Shown: piece by piece, positions 39,961-52,085 of the stretch
Layout: each line of letters begins with the position of its first letter
Numbering within the stretch: the stretch's first letter is position 1
Assembly: GCF_052857255.1 (NCBI RefSeq)
Contig: NC_135504.1
Coordinates: forward strand, 133,660,929-133,724,928
Length of the DNA: 64,000 nt
DNA from: Amblyomma americanum
Lineage: Eukaryota > Arthropoda > Arachnida > Ixodida > Ixodidae
Reading direction: 5' to 3'
Made by a program: the position numbers and the translations under genes
The notes under the pieces: model-generated
Database searches by the model: none
The model's input: the letters and a program-made list of their open reading frames with translations, nothing else
What the model was told of the DNA's origin: nothing

Positions 39961-40440
39961 TAGCCTTTGTCATAAGGCATTGCGAATACAGGGTGGCTAC
40001 TTTTTCTGGCACGATATCCCTTCCATCCTTCAACAGATCTGCTGTTACCTGATCCTCCCCAGCTACTTTTCTCCCTTTTCATTCCTCCTAAGGCTTTCTT
40101 TACTTCATCTTTCGTCACTGGCGGGATGACGCATTGCTCTTCACTGCTGTCTTCCTCATTAACGCTGTCACAATGGCTACTTTACAGGTCTCTTTAGAAC
40201 TCTTCGTCTACGTTACCTATCTTATTCATATTGGTGATGACATTACCCTGCTTGTCTATTAATGCATACATCTGGTTTTTACCTATGCCTAGTTTCCGGA
40301 GTTTGCTTGTCTATTGCCTCAAGCTGCCGTCTACATTCCTGTGTAGCTTTCTCTACCTGTCCCTGAACGACGCTAGGTCACTCGCCTTATCACCGCCGTG
40401 ACTCTGCAGCGTAACGTGGTCTTTTCCAACACCGTGGTTC
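39961..40440 (-). pseudogene. LINE6: RTE-like RT fragment
   Basis: Minus strand, several frames: QVEKATQECRRQLEAIDKQ, then ETR..(I/K)GKNQMYALIDKQ-like and VITNMNKIGNVDEEF, then VIPPVTKDEVKKALGGMKR and DIVPEKVATLYSQCLMTKA. This is the linker and first RT block (V...EV..AL..MK..KA.G.D...E.......V..L) of an RTE-type LINE. It contains stops and no catalytic box. Confidence 0.6.
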
Positions 40441-40839
40441 ATGTCACCCATCCATAAGAAAAGCACGACGGACGTTATTGCCCAACAACTGGTATTGTCC
40501 ATATCACCCGTAACTGTACCTACCTCTCTTTCCTCAGCTTCAGCCTTTATCCTCAAGTTCTCTCTGCCGGCAATTCACTTGCTTGACCTCTCCCCATTTA
40601 CCGATTGCAGTTTCTGCCCGAGCTCCGGCCCCACGACCTGGCGTTTCCAACGCTCTTGCATCACCGCCTTTCCGTGAGGATCCCGTTTTCAGGATGATTG
40701 CAGACGTTCTCTGCCCTGAGGAATTTACACTACTTTATAACCTCCGGCCTTTATACAGCGATAGTTTCGACATTTGTTGACCGTCACTTGGGTCAAGCCT
40801 CTGTTGTTGCCCTTCGTATCTACCCCCGAGATGCCCGCG

Positions 40840-41830
40840 CGATTCACAGACGGCTTTATATGGTCTCGCTCTTTCTCTCTGAGCGACAAGTTATCCAGAA
40901 GGAAGTGGACAAGATAATAGAGCGGAAGATTTTTCAGCCTTCGAGTAGCCCATGGGCGTCGCCTGTCGTCCATGTCAAAAAGTAAAGATCAAATCTGGAG
41001 GTTCTCAAGCAATTAGCGGTTTTGAATACCATCGTAAAGAAAGACGTCTAGCTACTTTCCCACATTGACGACGCTGTCGACGCTTGCACCGTGCCAGCTA
41101 CTTTAGAAGAACGGCAGATTGGGAGAGTTGGAAATGCTCCATAATATTAAAGCAGCGCTAAGCAACAAGGACGAAAAAAGAAGGGAACACACACACAGGC
41201 GCTGATCTTACAACTAAATTTTATTTGAAGTAAGCAGGTCAATCTATACGTACACAAGAACTACGCACATGCGCATGGTCAAACACAGATGTACTCATTT
41301 AAAAATGCAAATAAAAACACACTGCATCAAAGGCTCGTGCAGTTATCGCCGATATCGCCGATAGCTACCTTCCCTGCATCGGTCTTCGTTCTGGAGACTG
41401 GCAGATAGCTGTTAACGAACGGATCCGTGAGAAAACCGCCTTTGTCACCCCGGACTGCCTGTATCAATTTAGTCATGCCTTTCGGGTTCTGCAATGCCCG
41501 CGTGACCTATTGGCGCCTGATGGACTCGCTCCTGTGTACGTGTTTTGTGTACATTCCGAAACTACCTGAAGCGCCTTTCAGCAATCATTGCCGTCTTCGG
41601 CCGCGCCGGACTTCGGTCACTTGGTCGATTCTTCCGGGGTTCAACCCGACCTCGATAAAATTCGTGCTGTGAGTTGCTTCCCTTCTTCGCGTTTCTCTAG
41701 TTATGTGCGCTGCATCCTCGTTCTCTGCTCATATTTCCCCCGGTTCATCGAGAACTTTGCGGCAATTGCTCTCTCTATTACCACGCTCCTCAAAAATATA
41801 GTCCCGGTCTCGTGAGCGCCCGACCACACT
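40840..41830 (+). pseudogene. Gyp4 RT relic
   Basis: RLYMVSLFLSERQVIQKEVD, KIIERKIFQPSSSPWASPVV and HVKK form the RT N-terminus (to about 40985). After PLE2: CIGLRSGDWQIAVNERIREK, TAFVTPDCLYQF and then, after a shift, VMPFGFCNARVTYWRLMDSL. The Y.DD box is not recognisable: the region after VYIPKLPEAPF is degenerate. VDSSGVQPDLDKIRAVSCFP and YFPRFIENFAAIALSITTLL mark the connection domain. Confidence 0.78.
41110..41345. mobile_element. PLE2: short Penelope-type end fragment in Gyp4 RT
   Basis: CAGCGCTAAGCAACAAGGAC, then GAAGGGAACACACACACAGG and CGCTGATCTTACAACTAAAT, TTTATTTGAA. It resembles the terminal part of PLE1 (CGAACTGCGCAACAAGAACA, CGGACGAAAGGGAGGCAGAC, ACTAACGCAGACTTACAACT, TTACT at 11772-11840) in layout: hexamer runs of the same kind in the same order. 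No coding content. Gyp4 RT continues on both sides. Confidence 0.7.
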
Positions 41831-42059
41831 GCAACCTTCAGAACAATTGTCATCCCCGATCCGCCTGTCTTGGCTCATTTCGATCCTTCTGCACACACGG
41901 AACTCGGGGCCGACGTGAGTCGCCACAGCACTGGTGCCATGCTAGCTCAGCGGCAACACGATCAGATTCGCGTGATAGCGTAAGGCAGCTGCCTCCTTTC
42001 CTAGTAAGAGCATAACTACTCTATAAACGAGCGGAATGCCCTATCCTCGTTTGGGCAGC

Positions 42060-43560
42060 TGCCAAATTCCTTACGTACTTGTGCGGCCAACCCTTAAATG
42101 TTATAACGGATCATCACGCATTGTACTGGCTGTCTTCACTCAAAGACGCGCCTGGCCGGCTTGGGCGCTCGGCTCTTCCCCTTCAAGAATACACATATTC
42201 TGTTGTCCATAAGCCAGGCCACTTGCACCAAGAAGCAGACCCGTTGCCCGGGCGACCAGCCTTCCTCAAGCGGAAGTTAGACTGACGCCTGCGTTTTGTC
42301 CATATCAGAATTTCACAATATTCCTGAACAACAGCGGTTAGATTTCTCGCTATGACGTGTTATCGACCGCCTCGCAGTCAACCGCTCTGGTGCTTTTCTC
42401 GCCACCGCCACATTCACGCTCTACGAGAAGTTCCTACACCGGCTCAATATGCGGCCTGACGGTGCTGAGCTTTTGCTCGTGATTACTGAAAACCTGCTTT
42501 CCGGCGTCCTTGAACAGCTCCATGATGCTCCCACGGCAGGTCATTTTGGTGTATCCCGCTCGTACACAGCGTGCGCCCCCGATTCTTTTGTCAAGGCCTC
42601 TACCGCTTTGTCCTGCGCTATGTAGCCGCTTGGGAGCTCTTCGAGCGCCGGAAGAAGCCAGGGCTTCTTCCGGCTCTGGAAGAGCTCGCAAGCGGCCACC
42701 TCAAGCCGACTGTCATCCCGATTGACCGTTTTCCCGTGTCGGCCTCGACCTGGTCGGCCCTTTTCAGGTGTCTGCTATCGGAAACAAAACAATAGCAGTC
42801 GCGGCGTACTTCCGGACGCGCTATGCCATCTCACGAGGGATTCCAACCATCTGCGCCGCTGATGTCGCTGAATTCGTTCTGCACGACGTTATCCTCCATC
42901 ACGGTGCACCCCGTCACATGCTCACAGATCGCGGTAGCTGCTGTCTACTCGAATTCGTCGTTGAACTCCTCAGCTCGTGCTTCGTTCGTCATAATTTCGG
43001 CACCGCCTATCACCCACGAATCGGAATTTGACCGACATGATTTTTGTGTACATCTCTGAGCATCACTATGCCTGGGATTTTAGCTTCACATTGGAGACCT
43101 TCGCATATAATTCAGCATGTCACCAGACAGCGGGCTACTCTGCATTTTATCTTCTGTTTGGCCACGATCTTCTGCTGTCCTTCGACAGTGTGCTGCCCAC
43201 TACCGGCTCCACGACTACTTATGCTCGCGACGATATCGCCCACGCTGACGCCGCCCGGACTGTATTGCTCGCGAAAGGTTCTCCGCGTCCCAAGACTCGC
43301 AGAAGCGCCGTAATAACTGCCGCCCCCACGACGTCATCTACACTTCAAGCTCCCCCCTCCCCCTTGCTCTGGGTACTGTCCCGCCGTGTGGGCCTGTGTG
43401 AAAACTTCTGCCCCGTTATACAGGCCTTTGCAGTTTCGTACGTCCTGTGATCGCGGTGACGTACGAGATCACGCCCCGCACGCACAGTCCCCACCCGCTC
43501 CACCTCGCACCGACATCGTGCACGTTTCCCGCCTCAAGCCCTACTACACAAACCCGTCTA
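42060..43560 (+). pseudogene. Gyp4 RNase H and integrase relic
   Basis: RNase H end: NVITDHHALYWLSSLKDAPG and YTYSVVHKPGHLHQEADPLP (42079-42285). Integrase: ELFERRKKPGLLPALEELAS (after the zinc region), FPVSAIGNKTIAVAAYF (42760-42815; a frame change falls inside), VAEFVLHDVILHHGAPRHML, TDRGSC (second Asp), FGTAYHPRIGI, and VYISEHHYAWDFSFTLETFA, YNSACHQTAGYSAFYLLFGH. The end reads LSRRVGLCENFCPVIQAF, YEITPRTHSPH and the VHVSRLKPYY block. Several shifts. Confidence 0.8.
42634..42687. repeat. 26-bp inverted repeat with 2-bp loop
   Basis: Arms 42634-42659 and 42662-42687 match at 24 of 26 positions: GAGCTCTTCGAGCGCCGGAA... against ...TTCCGGCTCTGGAAGAGCTC. It lies in the Gyp4 integrase coding region and is read there as RRKKPGLLPALEELAS. 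Confidence 0.75.
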
Positions 43561-43739
43561 ATACGCACGACGAACCCGTGGCGCGCTCTTGTGATATTTT
43601 GTAAGCGGTTCGGCTCTTCGGCCCATGGCATCATTGAATACCTTTTCCTTCAAGTAAATATAATATGCTCACCCTGGGATAGTGCAGGATATGGAGGTCC
43701 TCGAAAAGGAGCGTTGTAGCGACCGCAGAATTGTTAAGT

Positions 43740-46500
43740 CTCAAATCAGCCTAGTCGTGAAGAGGGAACAGAAGAAACTAGTGAAGAGGAAGCCTATTAA
43801 CTAGATAACTGCAAGACGAGAAGAAGAGGAATTCAGAATATAGCTGCTGAATAGATATTAGGTTTTAATTGAGGAAGACGGTCTCAATGATAAAAAAATG
43901 AGCGACGATCTCACAGCTGTTATTACGGAGTACGCAGAAGAAGTGGGCGGCAGGATAGTTTCACAGGATAGCACCAAGCTGTCTCAGGAGACAAAAGATG
44001 TGATCAAGAAACATCAAAGCATGAAGGCGCCACTATGAACCGAACAGAACTGGCAGATCTACAAAAGTTAATAAATAAGCGCAAGTTAGCCGACATAAGG
44101 AGAGAGTGAGAAACCCTTTAATCAAAAAGCAGAGATTTTAGCCGACGTTTAAAACCGCTAACACGCTAATCTGCGTGGGGAAGGAGCTTTGGGAGTTAAA
44201 GACGGAAGGGGAGCAGTGCGGGAAAGGTTCAATTAAAGAAACATAAAATTGGGGAGAACATAAAATGCCGCCATTAAATGCCTACAAATACTAAGGAGCA
44301 TCGGCGAGAAATGATGTAACATATGAAATGAGAAAGTACATAGTCCCAGAAATCGGCTAACTAAGTTCTTCGAGGAGAGTGCATGAAGGAAACATGCTAG
44401 ATGAAATTAAAGCTTGTCATGATGTTGAATTTCCTTTAAATACACAAGGAAAAATCCCATTGAAGTCTCTGTTGCCTAAGGCAGTCAAAAGGACCTCAAA
44501 CATTGTCTTAGGTTAGATGCACTAGGGAGAGCTTTTACATTTACAGTTAATAGTACGCACGCTCATCAACATATGCAGGGCACTCAAGAAGAATGTGTTC
44601 CACAGATTCGATCGAGCCGCAATTGTCACAAAGCGGACTGTTCGTTTGACTTAAACTGTATCGCAAGCCGCTTGTAAACGTAGCGTTCTGGCGATGTCTG
44701 TGATATAGTGTTTCCAGGTGGCGAGTAATTCTCGGTGGGAGTCCTGATCCCAGATGTTGGTCGAGTGAGAAAAGAGATTCGTAGTGATATGTCGGTAAGC
44801 TTCAGAGCCGACATAAAGAAGTTTATTATGAAGAGAATCGAGCATGCTGAATAGAAAGTATTTAGCCTAAAATCTGCGGAGAAGAAACTAGGAATAGGTA
44901 AAAACATGATCTATGCTTTAGAGGGAACGAGGCCAATGTGATTAACAATAATGAGAAGATAGTTAACGTAACTGAATAGCTTTAGGCTAATTTATACAAT
45001 AGGCAATGTAACCTCATCGTTATTGAGATATGCAGTAGCGCAAAAGCAGTGGAACATCCCCCAATAAGGGAAGAGGAAGTAAAGAAAGCCTTAGGAGCAA
45101 TGCATAGGCGGAAAACGGCTAGTGAGGATCTGTTCACAGCAGGTCTGTGCAAAGAAAAAGGGTAGATTTTGTTATAAAATCTAGCCATCCTGTTAAATCA
45201 AGGCCTTAGGCACTCAAGCGTACAGGACTTTTTTGAAGAATGCTGATATTATTTTAATTGAAAAGTAAGGAGACGTCAAGAAACTTAAAACGTACTAAAA
45301 GATCAGCTTACTGTCCATTGCCTACAATGTATTTTCTAAGGTAATCGCTGATAAACTCAAAACAACCTTAGGCTTAAGTCAAACAAAGTATCAGGCAAGA
45401 ATTCTTGACGGATACTCGACAATGGGTCATATTCACACTCTCAATTAGGTAGTAGAGAAAGGCGCTGAACATAACGCACCCTTATATACTCTAAAGCTTT
45501 CATTGATTACAAAAAAAGCATTCGACTCAGCAGTCATGCAGGAATTGCGGAATCAGGATGTCCAAGAGTGCTATGTGTAAATACAGGAAGATATCTGCAA
45601 CCAGCCGCTACAATAGACCTCCATACAGTCAGAAGTAATGTTCTAATAAGTTAGGGTGTCAGGCAGGTAGACACGATCTCGCCAATAATATTCACCGTGT
45701 GTTTACTGGAGTTTTGCCGACGCCGAGATTCGGAACAGCTGGGGAGAAGAGTTAATTGTGAATACCTAAGAAACCTGCGATCATGTTTGCAGATGAACTG
45801 CAAGCATGAACAATGAATTAGACAGGCAGAGCAGAACGGGGAGTTTTAAAATCAACATGCAGAAAACTAAAGTGATGCCCAGCATTATCGCTAGTGAACA
45901 GCTGTTCAAAATTGGTAGTGAGGTGCTGGAAGTGGTAAGGTAATACGTCTATTCTGGGAAGGTAGTATCCGCTGATCTCGATCGCAAGAGGTAGTTAACT
46001 TGAAGAATAAGAATGGAATGAAGCACATATGACAAGCTCTTTCAGATCTATAATGGCAGTTTACCAATATCCCCTCAAGAGAGAGGTGTACAACAGCTGT
46101 ATCTTACCGGTGCTTACCTATAAGGCTGGAATATAACAGCTAAGGAAAAGGATTTAGCTTAGGTTAAGGACAATGCAGTGAGCCATGGAAAGAAAATTTA
46201 TAGGCACAACGTTGAGGTACAAGAAGTGAGCACAGTGGGTGAGGGAACAAACGCGGGTTAATGACATTCTAGCGGAAATTAAGAGGATGAAACGGGCTTA
46301 AGTACGGCATGTAATGCGAAGGAAAGACAAACGCTGGTCCTTGAGAGTAACGGAGTGGGTTCCAAGAGATCGCAAGCGAAGCAAGTGGCGGCAAAAAGTT
46401 GAGTACGCGGATGAGATTAAGGTGAGGTGAGACTCTGAAAGTGAGTTTCGAAAGTTGTCTGTATAGCAGTTGTAGTAAGAGCTACGTCTGTAAATTTTCC
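43740..46500 (+). mobile_element. LINE7: very decayed RTE-like LINE
   Basis: Fragments in RTE order over all frames: SQETKDVIKKHQSMKAPL and INKRKLADIRRE (43980-44110), then GIGKNMIYALEGTRPM (44890), an EEEVKKALGAMHRRKTAS-like block (45068-45130, linker and RT start), TRQWVIFTLSI (about 45415), KAFDSAVMQELRNQDVQE (45510-45570), then KPAIMFADELQA (45770; the catalytic pair is FADE), NMQKTKVMPS (45860) and VEYADEIKVR at the end (46400). Stops occur every few dozen codons. Confidence 0.68.
44510..44850 (-). mobile_element. LINE 3' fragment inserted in LINE7
   Basis: Minus strand, two frames: VGSEAYRHITTNLFSHSTNI, HRELLATWKHYITDIARTLR, then SPLCDNCGSIESVEHILLEC and PAYVDER. The C..CG....EH.L.EC block is the zinc-like C-terminus of RNase H-bearing LINEs. 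It stands between two parts of LINE7 and in the opposite direction. The ends are uncertain. Confidence 0.65.
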
Positions 46501-48605
46501 AGTAATCTTAAAGAAAGACACAGCTGGCGTTGCGCTCAAAACTTGTTTTAAATTTAGTTTATAATTTTTATTCTTGTTTTTATACTAATGTACGTTTTTC
46601 GTAAAATCTTCTATCTGCAGGTTGTTCGAATTTTGTGCGAAAGTGTCAACCAATGCTATACATAAAGGGAACTGAACTTATGTGCTTCCAAGAGCATTTG
46701 GACCTGTTATGTTTTTATCTTTGTCGATGGAATAAAATTTGCACATATGAACGAGGTGTTTTTGCCAGAGAAATGCAGATGCGTCTAGGCTATTGATTCT
46801 AGTTCCAGGTATGTAAATGCGATTAACTAACACCTGTGAAAAATTTTGCTTCCTTATGCCTTATTGTTCCTGATACAATGGTGCACAAAGCATGCAAAAA
46901 AGTTCTTTTCAGAAAGACGCGAAAAAAGTATCTGAAAATAATTCTGTTCAAGAAAACTTCCCTTGACAGAAGAGAAACAGAAGGAGCCCCAATGGTTAAA
47001 AAAATTACTATGAAAAAGAGCAACTTCTAGACTGAAACAAAAGCCTGAGTTTCTCTTCAAAAACTTTAGTCCATTGAATTTTTCCCAGTAGCAGAAATAA
47101 AGAGATCACGTCCAAGTGCACAAGCTTTTCTGGTCGACGTGGTGCAGAATAAGAGCAAATGAATAAGTTTGTAACCGCGAATGCGCTGTGTAATAAATTT
47201 TGTTAAAGATAAAGAAATTCTCTATCAGCTGCTCGCAAAAATTGCAAACAAGATTTTTTGACAAAGCAGCGTCTCACCACACCTTAAGAAGTTTATAGGG
47301 ATGCGCGGGAGCTGCTGCCAAAGGAAAAGGTAAACTGGCGAGACATGGGAGAGGTATTTTGCCTGCAATGGGTGCGCGTGACTGATCATGCTGATGACAA
47401 ACTTTTGTTGGGATATATGGCTATGTGCTTTTAGGAATGCAACCACAATATTACAGCGAAGTGCATTGTATGGAGGGGAACACGGGAGACACGTTATGTG
47501 CGGTGTATTCACAGCAGCAGCTTGTGCGCCAGGCCTTTGAGAAGTGACTCACATGCCCTTGGCCGCGGCGTTCTTTGAGTCTCAGAGGGAAAGTGGCGCG
47601 GTGCATTCTTATATATTTTCTAAGAGGAAGCTTACGAAGCTAACAAAATGGGTTGTTGCTGACTGCTTTTTGAGAAGTACGGTGGTAGACTTTAAACTAA
47701 ATGAGTTTTGGCACCGAAGGCAAGCTACTGAGATGCTTGCTCGAATAAGAAGATATAAGCTGGTACGTTCTGGGTCATTTAGAGCACGTCAGCGTTAGCA
47801 GCAGCAGCATCATTTATCGCCCACCTTTCCCTCTAGTGGTGGATGTCAAGCGTCGGTTCGGATGACTGTCGAAGGGGAAGCCGGTCGCGGTCAGACCCCG
47901 ACAGTGCGTTTCCGCCACTGGTTGAAGGATTCCATAGTGCATGCACAAAGGTTGCCGCTGAGCGTTGCCATCCAGTGGTAGGTTTCTTAGCAGGCTGCCT
48001 ATTTTCTCAAACTTTGATCGCACTCAGCTAAAAACGCACTCAGCCTCCGCTACGCATTTCATTTGTGCGGGGAGCTGAGATTCCTTGCGGCGTAGTGCCG
48101 ATGTCAATAAGCTTTTTTTGAAATGTAAAATTGTGATCGGAACCGTTGATGCCCATCTTCTATATTATAATTAGAATTGAACGCCAAAGTGCTAAACCAT
48201 TGTCATGTTTTAGTTCACCTTGCCAGTTCACAGCGATCAACCATTTTATGAGATCATCCACCAGTGCGACTGTGATGAGGATAAAACAGTTATTTCAAAT
48301 CGAGACATTTTTTTAGAAGTATATGGGTTACAATACAAATCGCGAACGAGTACGAAATTGACTCAGCATATGCTTCAAAAAACCAAGCTGTGTCGTTTGC
48401 GCCGGCGTTGGTTTGAATCAACATGGAGTGCTATAAAAAATTTATTTATTTTCGCCCTTCATGCAAGGTAGCAAATGATTGTTGATAACTAATTACTTAC
48501 GTTATCACGAATCTAATCGAACTTCGGAGATTCTTATAAATACTGGACCAAAACCTTTCGAAGTTAAAGTTGTTGATCATTTTGCTGTCGGCGTGCCATG
48601 TGCTA
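46501..48605. other. No recognisable gene
   Basis: Short AT-rich frames only. 47800-48010 is GC-richer (GCAGCAGCAGCATCATTTAT, then GGTGGATGTCAAGCG) and may be another repeat relic, but I recognise no family. Confidence 0.45.
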
Positions 48606-48760
48606 GCCGTCCTGGTTAGCTCGGTTGATAGAGCGTCTGCTCCAGTGAGGCGGTGGTCGCATGCTCGAACCCCTGACCAGGAATAATTTTTCTTCAACTA
48701 CAAAGTTTCTGTGGAAGTTGTAGAGGTTTCATTAGTAGGCATATGGATGTACATAGGGCG
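48606..48760 (+). mobile_element. tRNA-like SINE, second family
   Basis: GTCCTGGTTAGCTCGGTTGA, TAGAGCG is a good box A, GCATGCTCGAACCCCTGACC with AGGA a box B and acceptor end; TCCTGG and CCAGGA pair as an acceptor stem. An unrelated tail follows (ATTTTTCTTCAACTACAAAG). I recall the same head-tail pair from other tick sequences. A functional tRNA is unlikely because the T loop and anticodon arm are degenerate. Confidence 0.72.
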
Positions 48761-50601
48761 GATGGTAGTGAGTGATTACTCCTTCATCAGAGGAGGACAA
48801 CCTTTTGCATTACTTAGTGACTCGCCCTAGTAGGTTCCTGAAAGTTGCTACCAAAGCTATAACACCTTATATTTGCGTACTTGGCGTTAAAATATTTTAA
48901 AATTAGGTTTGGCTCGCTATCAAGTATCTGTGTTTCCGTAATGATATATATATATAAGCTATTCCTAGCGCACCAGAGAAGAAATAATTATAAGAATCTT
49001 TGCAAATTTACGATACGATTCTTTCGGCAGTTAAGGCATGATGGCGGTTACCAAACCTTCCATTAGTTAACGACCTCTTCCAAACCTTCGCATGACGTTA
49101 TTGTGTTATTGGCGTTCTCACTTTTGTGGTCATGATAATGATTTATTTCATTGGTACCGGGTCTGCGTTAGCTAAAGGCACAAGGTATTTTTATCATTAC
49201 AAGATGGTGTCAGACACTTTTTTCAATCATTTTACCCAAAAGGCGTCTAGCATCACACTAGAAAACTTAGGCGCGTACTTAAGAAAATTAAAAAAACCCG
49301 GGACAGTGAGTAACAAACAGCACGCCTCCCGTATATGGTGGGGAATGATCAAGACATTGTTGAGGTTATTTGAACTTGCAAAAAGCGAAAAACTATGGAG
49401 AACAAGGAGGGAAAACACTGCTTGAAAGTGCACATATTTTCCATCCGTCACAGCATTTGTGACGCAGTTATCGTTGTTGTCGTACTTATGGCTGCCGCCC
49501 AGACGATACGAAAGGTGCGGCATCTGCCGGCAGCGCTACGGTATGCCACTTTGAGACTCTAGTGTAGTCAAGAAGTATTTGGAGATAAACGACGAGGATA
49601 TGCATCGAAAATCACCCGAAGTATAGTAGCCAACAGACCAAATTAATGTACCTGCTATCGCCGAGTCTGTAAATGTCAACGAATAAGGTCGTTGATATTA
49701 TTCGCTTGAGATATCTAAGTTCCTAATCTCCAACACGGCCCTCAGTGACCTTTTGGCACACGTCTTTCATGATAGTGGCATGTTTTATTTTATTTCGCAC
49801 ACTTGCCATAAAGTTATCGATTTGGTTCGCTGTATGCTAAAGGAAATCATAAGAAATAATTTCGTGCAGGAAGAGGAGAAGACAGCTGCTTTTAATTTTT
49901 CTTTCTAACAATTGAAAAAATCCTCCTGTCTTGTGGCTGGTCGTCCAACTTCGTGTAAAATTAGTCTCCTTGAAGTCCTTCTCCCAGCTCAAGTCCTCAC
50001 CAAGCGGCGAACATCCACCTCTGCTGCCGGTGTGGAACACCTCGGGCAGTTGGTGGGTCCTATGCCTTCTTAAAAGCCCCTTTGGCACGTGATACAAAGG
50101 GTAAGGAACGCACCAGCCTTTACCCTTTTAAGGGACACCGCTTAGAATTTCCGTGAGTTATGACGGAAGGAGGATGTGCACGGGTGATTGACGGCCCGCG
50201 TACTTAGCCTTAAAGAGAATGCTATGATGGGGCGAGCGGAGCGGGTGTCGAAAGGTAGCCTGGTGGGAGATGCATCAGTGTTCTGAACTTGGTGTGTAAG
50301 GTTGTATGCTTTTCTCTGCTCAGCGTTCTCATCACCGTCTTAAGCCCAGTGTATCTGGATACGCCTTCTTTTTCAGTGCATGGACTGAGTTACACACAGT
50401 GTCTTTTTCACTCTTCTTAGTTTAAGGAGACTAAGAAGTCTGCATAGACACTGGCTTCTGTTATAGACTTTTTATGGCCTCCATAGCATCGTGAATTGCA
50501 TAAAGTTATAACGCAAGCGGGCCCGGGTGTTCCGCTACGTATTCATGATGCACTTTTAGCTCTCTGTATGTCAGGCTAGTTGCTGCTGTTCTGCCGCCCT
50601 T
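48761..50601. other. No recognisable gene
   Basis: Frames such as 49126-49425 (plus, 99 codons, basic) and 49837-50097 (minus, 86 codons) look random in composition. Nothing recognised. Confidence 0.45.
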
Positions 50602-52085
50602 TTATATAATGGACCTTTCCGTACGTACAATAAATGTTCCGGGGCATACATCAACAAGAGGTTGAGTTCTCAGCTTCCCTTTACGATGAAGTTTAGTCGC
50701 TTTGCGCGTCGTAACAGTCGTGAATTTGCAGTGGAGGGTGGTAAGCCAATGTAGGTAATTGACAGCCACCGCCTTGGCCAAGGATGCCATGGGCATAACG
50801 TACTTTCGTTTGATATTGCTTGTCCCATCTCGCTGATCAATTGGTAATGTCAGTGTATTCAGCTGTGCAAATTCCTCGAGAATCAGGATGGGGGTAAGTT
50901 CTGGTGAGGCCGTGAGTGCGCGCATCGCGTTCCCATTTATTGTTTCCAACTCCACGCATTGTCCCCTCGTCCGTCTTAGCAACTTGGCCTGGTACACTAC
51001 CCTGGGCTGAAGCACCAATTGTACAAGACGTGGTGCGATCTCCGTTCGGCCTTCTACTCTCATAAACGAAATTCGTTTGATCAAGTTCAAGGAAGTCGCT
51101 GCTACTTTTTGCATCGTTTGGAGCTATTGGCAGACTCATGAATACTAGGCAAAAGACGCTCAACTAGTTTACCTCTTGTAATGCTTGATTTCTGATCATT
51201 GGGTGGCTCTTTTATTTGCCAATTACGTTCTTCCATTGTTACTTCAACAATGGGATTTTTGTGGCAGATTTCCAGGCCTGCATCATGCACATATCCATTT
51301 ATTGTATTCAACGCCTCTCGCGGATAAAAATTTTGTATCTCAAGCTATTTATTAGTAGAGCAAATCGTGACTTCGTCTGGGTAAATAATCAAATGCGCCT
51401 CTGGTATTTCACATAATTTCCACGCATATACATTGTGTTCTATATACAAAGCTGCTAAAACTCAACCTTGTGACAAGTCTGTTCCAGCTATAATTACCGA
51501 TTTTTTGTCCGTTTACCCGGACAAAATACGTCCTGTGCTTAGGCCGATTATGGACCGCTTTTGTGACCTGTAGGAGAATGCCAATACGCTCAATATTGCC
51601 AAAGGATCTTGACAGAGAGCACGTTGCGGTACGTCTTCGCCACGTATGCAGCCACCCCAGTGCGTACAAGGTCGCTTTGAGGCGACACATATATGACATC
51701 TTCAGCCAGATAGCCAACCACGTTGTGTGCGAAGGCTTCTAAAGAGCCGAATTTGGCGAGCATGCTATTATTGTTCATTTTCCGACCATCATGACAGGCG
51801 CGTGGAAATCATTTTTTCTCAAGTCTTGCAAATTGCGTGAGCGATATAGGCCGCAAAGATTGTAGGCTTGTGAGATGTTTCTCAGGCTTTGGCCTGAGGA
51901 CCACCACCATGTGTTTCCAGTCGAGTGCAACTTCTCCTTCCTGCTACACATCATTTATTCAGGCCAACAGGCACTCAATTTCGTCTTCTTGAAAGTTCTT
52001 GAAGATCTCATAAAAACATCGTGATGTCCAGGCTCAGTTTTGTCACTCGCTCCTTCGATATCAGCCAATAAATCAAATTTGGTAA
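50602..52085 (-). pseudogene. LINE8: RT relic
   Basis: Minus strand. From the right: KFDLLADIEGASDKTEPGHH, QEGEVALDWKHMVVVLRPKP and LRPISLT (51880-52080), the first RT blocks. Next MLAKFGSLEAFAHNVVGYLA (in the place of GFR....T), then RTYFVRVNGQKIGN (51500), and the last frame 51114-50602 with EIAPRLVQLVLQPRVVYQAK, CVELETINGNAMRALTASPE and the LQLNTL-type end. It resembles the RT of RNase H-type LINEs. No YADD box can be read. Heavily mutated. Confidence 0.7.

Larger units (their letters stand above)
40560..43640 (+). mobile_element. Gyp4: decayed Ty3/gypsy pol, split by a Penelope fragment
   Basis: Plus strand, ordinary order: RT, RNase H, integrase, C-terminus; no gag or LTRs were found. 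The sequence VVHVSRLKPYY-like end (VHVSRLKPYYTNPSNTHDEP near 43520) is similar in type to Gyp3 (VVHVSRMKPYYAR), so the two belong to related lineages. Many stops and shifts. The PLE2 fragment interrupts RT. Confidence 0.8.

Noticed and set aside
48606..48690. Possible tRNA gene
   Set aside because: Box A and B are present but the cloverleaf is poor and a SINE-type tail follows.
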